A stretch of DNA of 32,995 nucleotides, taken from positions 1 to 32,995 of IMG/VR virus record IMGVR_UViG_3300026372_000001. One strand, given 5' to 3'. A model generated the notes under the pieces. It saw only the letters and a list, made by a program, of their open reading frames with translations. It was not told where the DNA came from and did not search any database. Both the position numbers and the translations under genes were made by a program. This document shows positions 31,789 to 32,995 of this stretch, one piece after another. Each line of letters opens with the position of its first letter. The first letter of the stretch is position 1. Source of the stretch: a virus.

Positions 31789-31881
31789 CCCGACAGGATG
31801 CCACGCGCACATGTGCGCATGATGCGTACGCATCATGTAGCGTGCTATCATGGTGAAGCCACGATCACCCAGGAGGAGACC
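31789..31881. promoter_or_regulatory. Divergent promoter region with two adjacent palindromes
   Basis: It holds a perfect 14-bp palindrome (31805-31818) and, sharing its last base, a perfect 20-bp palindrome CATGATGCGTACGCATCATG (31818-31837). The second overlaps the 59-bp leader of the plus-strand gene. It lies between the lysin (minus) and the 155-residue gene (plus), so one bound dimer could control both. Confidence 0.8.
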
Positions 31882-31886
31882 ATGAC
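31828..31886 (+). promoter_or_regulatory. 59-bp promoter-leader, plus-strand copy
   Basis: It is identical to 23711-23769 (minus) except at one base. It has TATCAT (31846-31851) as a likely -10, a GGTGA...TCACC hairpin just before AGGAGG, and the start codon at 31882. Confidence 0.8.
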
Positions 31887-32349
31887 GCGCGTCGTCGACA
31901 CCAGCCACCTCGCCCACGCCATCGAGGCCCTCGGCCCCGACCACATCACCACCCGCACCATCCTCGCCACCCTCGCCGAGGCGAGCGTCCCCCGCCAGCT
32001 GGAGCTCGACCTCGACGGAGAGGCCGACCCGGCCTACGCCCCGACGGACGTCACCCCCGTGGTCGTGCCGCTCCTGACGGATCGCGTGATCCGCGCCTGG
32101 AGGGGCGAGATCGCCATCGTGTGGACCATCCACACCATGGTGGACCATGGGTGGGTGCAGGAGACATGGCTGACCGGTCCATGGTCGGCATGGCGGGAGC
32201 TCCAATCCCCGCCCCAGCCAGAGTGGTACGCGTGGAAGCGGTACGCGGATGTCCAGCCTGACGCTCCGACCGACGAGCTCATCGACGCGATCCGGGAAGT
32301 AGGTCGAAGGATGACCCCGGAACGCATCGCGCGGATCGAACAACGCTGA
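31882..32349 (+). CDS. Isolated plus-strand gene of unknown function (moron-like)
   Basis: The 155-residue product is acidic in its first half (LELDLDGEADPAYAP, about 40-54) and Trp-rich in the second (WLTGPWSAWRELQSPPQPEW, about 96-115). It ends in a basic helix. It lies against the direction of all neighbours, with its own promoter-leader (a copy of the ERF leader) and its own terminator (32367-32394). Such units are often morons that alter the host or exclude other phages. There is no recognisable domain, so that role is a guess. Confidence 0.72.
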   Translation: MTRVVDTSHLAHAIEALGPDHITTRTILATLAEASVPRQLELDLDGEADPAYAPTDVTPVVVPLLTDRVIRAWRGEIAIVWTIHTMVDHGWVQETWLTGPWSAWRELQSPPQPEWYAWKRYADVQPDAPTDELIDAIREVGRRMTPERIARIEQR

Positions 32350-32366
32350 CCCGCGCGGATCGACGA

Positions 32367-32394
32367 CCCCCCTCGCCTACGTGCGCGAGGGGGG
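32367..32394 (+). terminator. Intrinsic terminator
   Basis: A perfect 10-bp stem (CCCCCCTCGC at 32367-32376 with GCGAGGGGGG at 32385-32394) is followed by a T-rich stretch (TGTTGTTCGTT). It lies 17 bases after the stop of the plus-strand gene and faces the convergent small ORF at 32406. Confidence 0.85.
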
Positions 32395-32405
32395 CTGTTG
32401 TTCGT

Positions 32406-32522
32406 TCACAGTGCGGCGTTGAACGTCGCGCACTCGACGGTTTCGCCACCGCCGGAGGACTCGCCCTCCTCGGCGATCCGGGCCAGGGCGATATCCAGCT
32501 GAGACCCCATCACGGACTCCAT
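32406..32522 (-). CDS. 38-residue ORF at the end of the tail operon
   Basis: The ATG at 32522 has a strong GGGAGGTG site and lies 13 bases after the stop of the tail-tip gene. The product is small and acidic (SQLDIALARIAEEGESS, then a GGGET run). It is in the operon and has good translation signals, so it is likely real. No function can be given. Confidence 0.6.
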   Translation of the reverse strand: MESVMGSQLDIALARIAEEGESSGGGETVECATFNAAL

Positions 32523-32535
32523 AGGTCACCTCCCA

Positions 32536-32967
32536 TCACGCGATCGGATACGTGATGCACCATCCCATCGTGTCGCTGGTCGCCCACGTGAACGGCGCGC
32601 TGGAGGAGATGTCGGCGCGTGGGGACGCGAATGTCATCAGGCGCAGCGCCCCGCCGGATGGCGACACGAGACCGTGGTACTGGGTGGATGCCGAGGAGTC
32701 CCTGTACACGGCAGTGGCGATGAACACAGCGCTGGCCAGCGCGGCGACTGGGAGCGTCGCCGTGACGATCCCGCTGATCGACGTGGTGGAGCCCCACGTG
32801 AGTAGGTAGCGCGCGTCCACCCACGCGCCGCGTGTGCGGTACGCGCAGTCCTGTGTCCCGTTACCGACAGTGAGATTCGTCCAGGTCGGCGTGAACGCGA
32901 TCAGTGTCGAGCCGAGTGCGGCGATGTCGTCCGCGAGAATCCTGTCACCCGCGTATCTGTCTGCCAC
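32536..32967 (-). CDS. Tail-tip / fiber-like structural protein
   Basis: The 143-residue product begins with GTG at 32967 behind GGGAGGA. It starts with RYAGDRILADDIAALG, then a region with FTPTWTNLTVGNGTQDCAYR, which is common in tail-tip or fiber end domains of actinophages, and a beta-rich Ser/Thr end. On the circle it follows the 1101-residue tail protein. It may help bind the host surface. The gene is complete here; its first 99 bases appear again at the left end of the window. Confidence 0.72.
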   Translation of the reverse strand: MADRYAGDRILADDIAALGSTLIAFTPTWTNLTVGNGTQDCAYRTRGAWVDARYLLTWGSTTSISGIVTATLPVAALASAVFIATAVYRDSSASTQYHGLVSPSGGALRLMTFASPRADISSSAPFTWATSDTMGWCITYPIA

Positions 32968-32995
32968 GTGTCCTCCCAGGTCAGATCGGTGAATA
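32869..32995. repeat. Terminal direct repeat, right copy
   Basis: Identical to 1-127; see the left copy. It shows that the contig closes into a circle. Confidence 0.95.

Noticed and set aside
30817-32343. Long minus-strand extension of the lysin frame to 508 codons
   Set aside because: It reads through the divergent promoter and the complement of the plus-strand gene; the GH25 domain begins at 31788.
31882-32349. Anti-CRISPR protein
   Set aside because: Position is suggestive, but there is no sequence match or associated Aca-type gene that I can recognise, so it is left as unknown.

Overview
The window is a high-GC, densely packed tailed-phage genome with siphovirus-type genes. Its first 127 bases (1-127) are repeated exactly as its last 127 (32869-32995), so it reads as one circular unit of 32,868 bp cut inside a tail gene. 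The gene families (portal fused to a MuF-like domain, HK97-type capsid, DUF4082 protein with a C-terminal zinc ribbon, DUF2637 membrane protein, GH25 lysin, many GTG starts) point to a phage of a high-GC actinobacterium. I cannot name the genus. No integrase, tRNA or rRNA gene is visible.

Layout: nearly all genes lie on the minus strand and are read from high to low coordinates. The early block (28670 to 21001) holds a small winged-helix regulator, an initiator-like HTH protein, a DnaQ-like exonuclease, a 576-residue protein I do not recognise, two small proteins (one membrane-anchored), an ERF single-strand annealing protein, a DUF2637 protein whose gene carries a dense cluster of palindromes, a MerR-like protein and two small ORFs. 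The late block follows: terminase small and large subunits, portal-MuF, head protease, capsid, head and neck proteins, two paralogous tail-tube proteins, a tail assembly chaperone made with a programmed -1 frameshift, tape measure and a 1101-residue tail protein. Across the circle junction come a tail-tip protein and a 38-residue ORF. Lysin and a holin-like protein follow after a divergent promoter region. Two genes run the other way: 28764-29726 (HARP-like domain, coiled coil, HTH) and 31882-32349 (unknown, with its own promoter and terminator).

The most striking element is a compact CRISPR array (29794-30211) with eight type I-E-like repeats and no cas genes. Read on the minus strand it starts 15 bases after the stop codon of a 90-residue gene that has a near-consensus promoter, and it ends before a strong hairpin, so gene and array look like one transcription unit. 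The leader-distal spacer matches this phage's own large-terminase gene at 30 of 33 positions. The seed-side match is perfect and an ATG flanks it, which is a known E. coli type I-E PAM; the three mismatches are at the far end. The simplest reading is a weapon against related phages that borrows the host's Cascade and Cas3. The array mixes two repeat types, and two of its three type junctions carry truncated spacers.

Regulation: a 59-bp promoter-leader is duplicated almost exactly before the ERF gene and the 155-residue plus-strand gene. A GCATGATG/CATCATGC motif recurs at all early promoters. Several intergenic regions carry perfect 12-18 bp hairpins without a U-tract.
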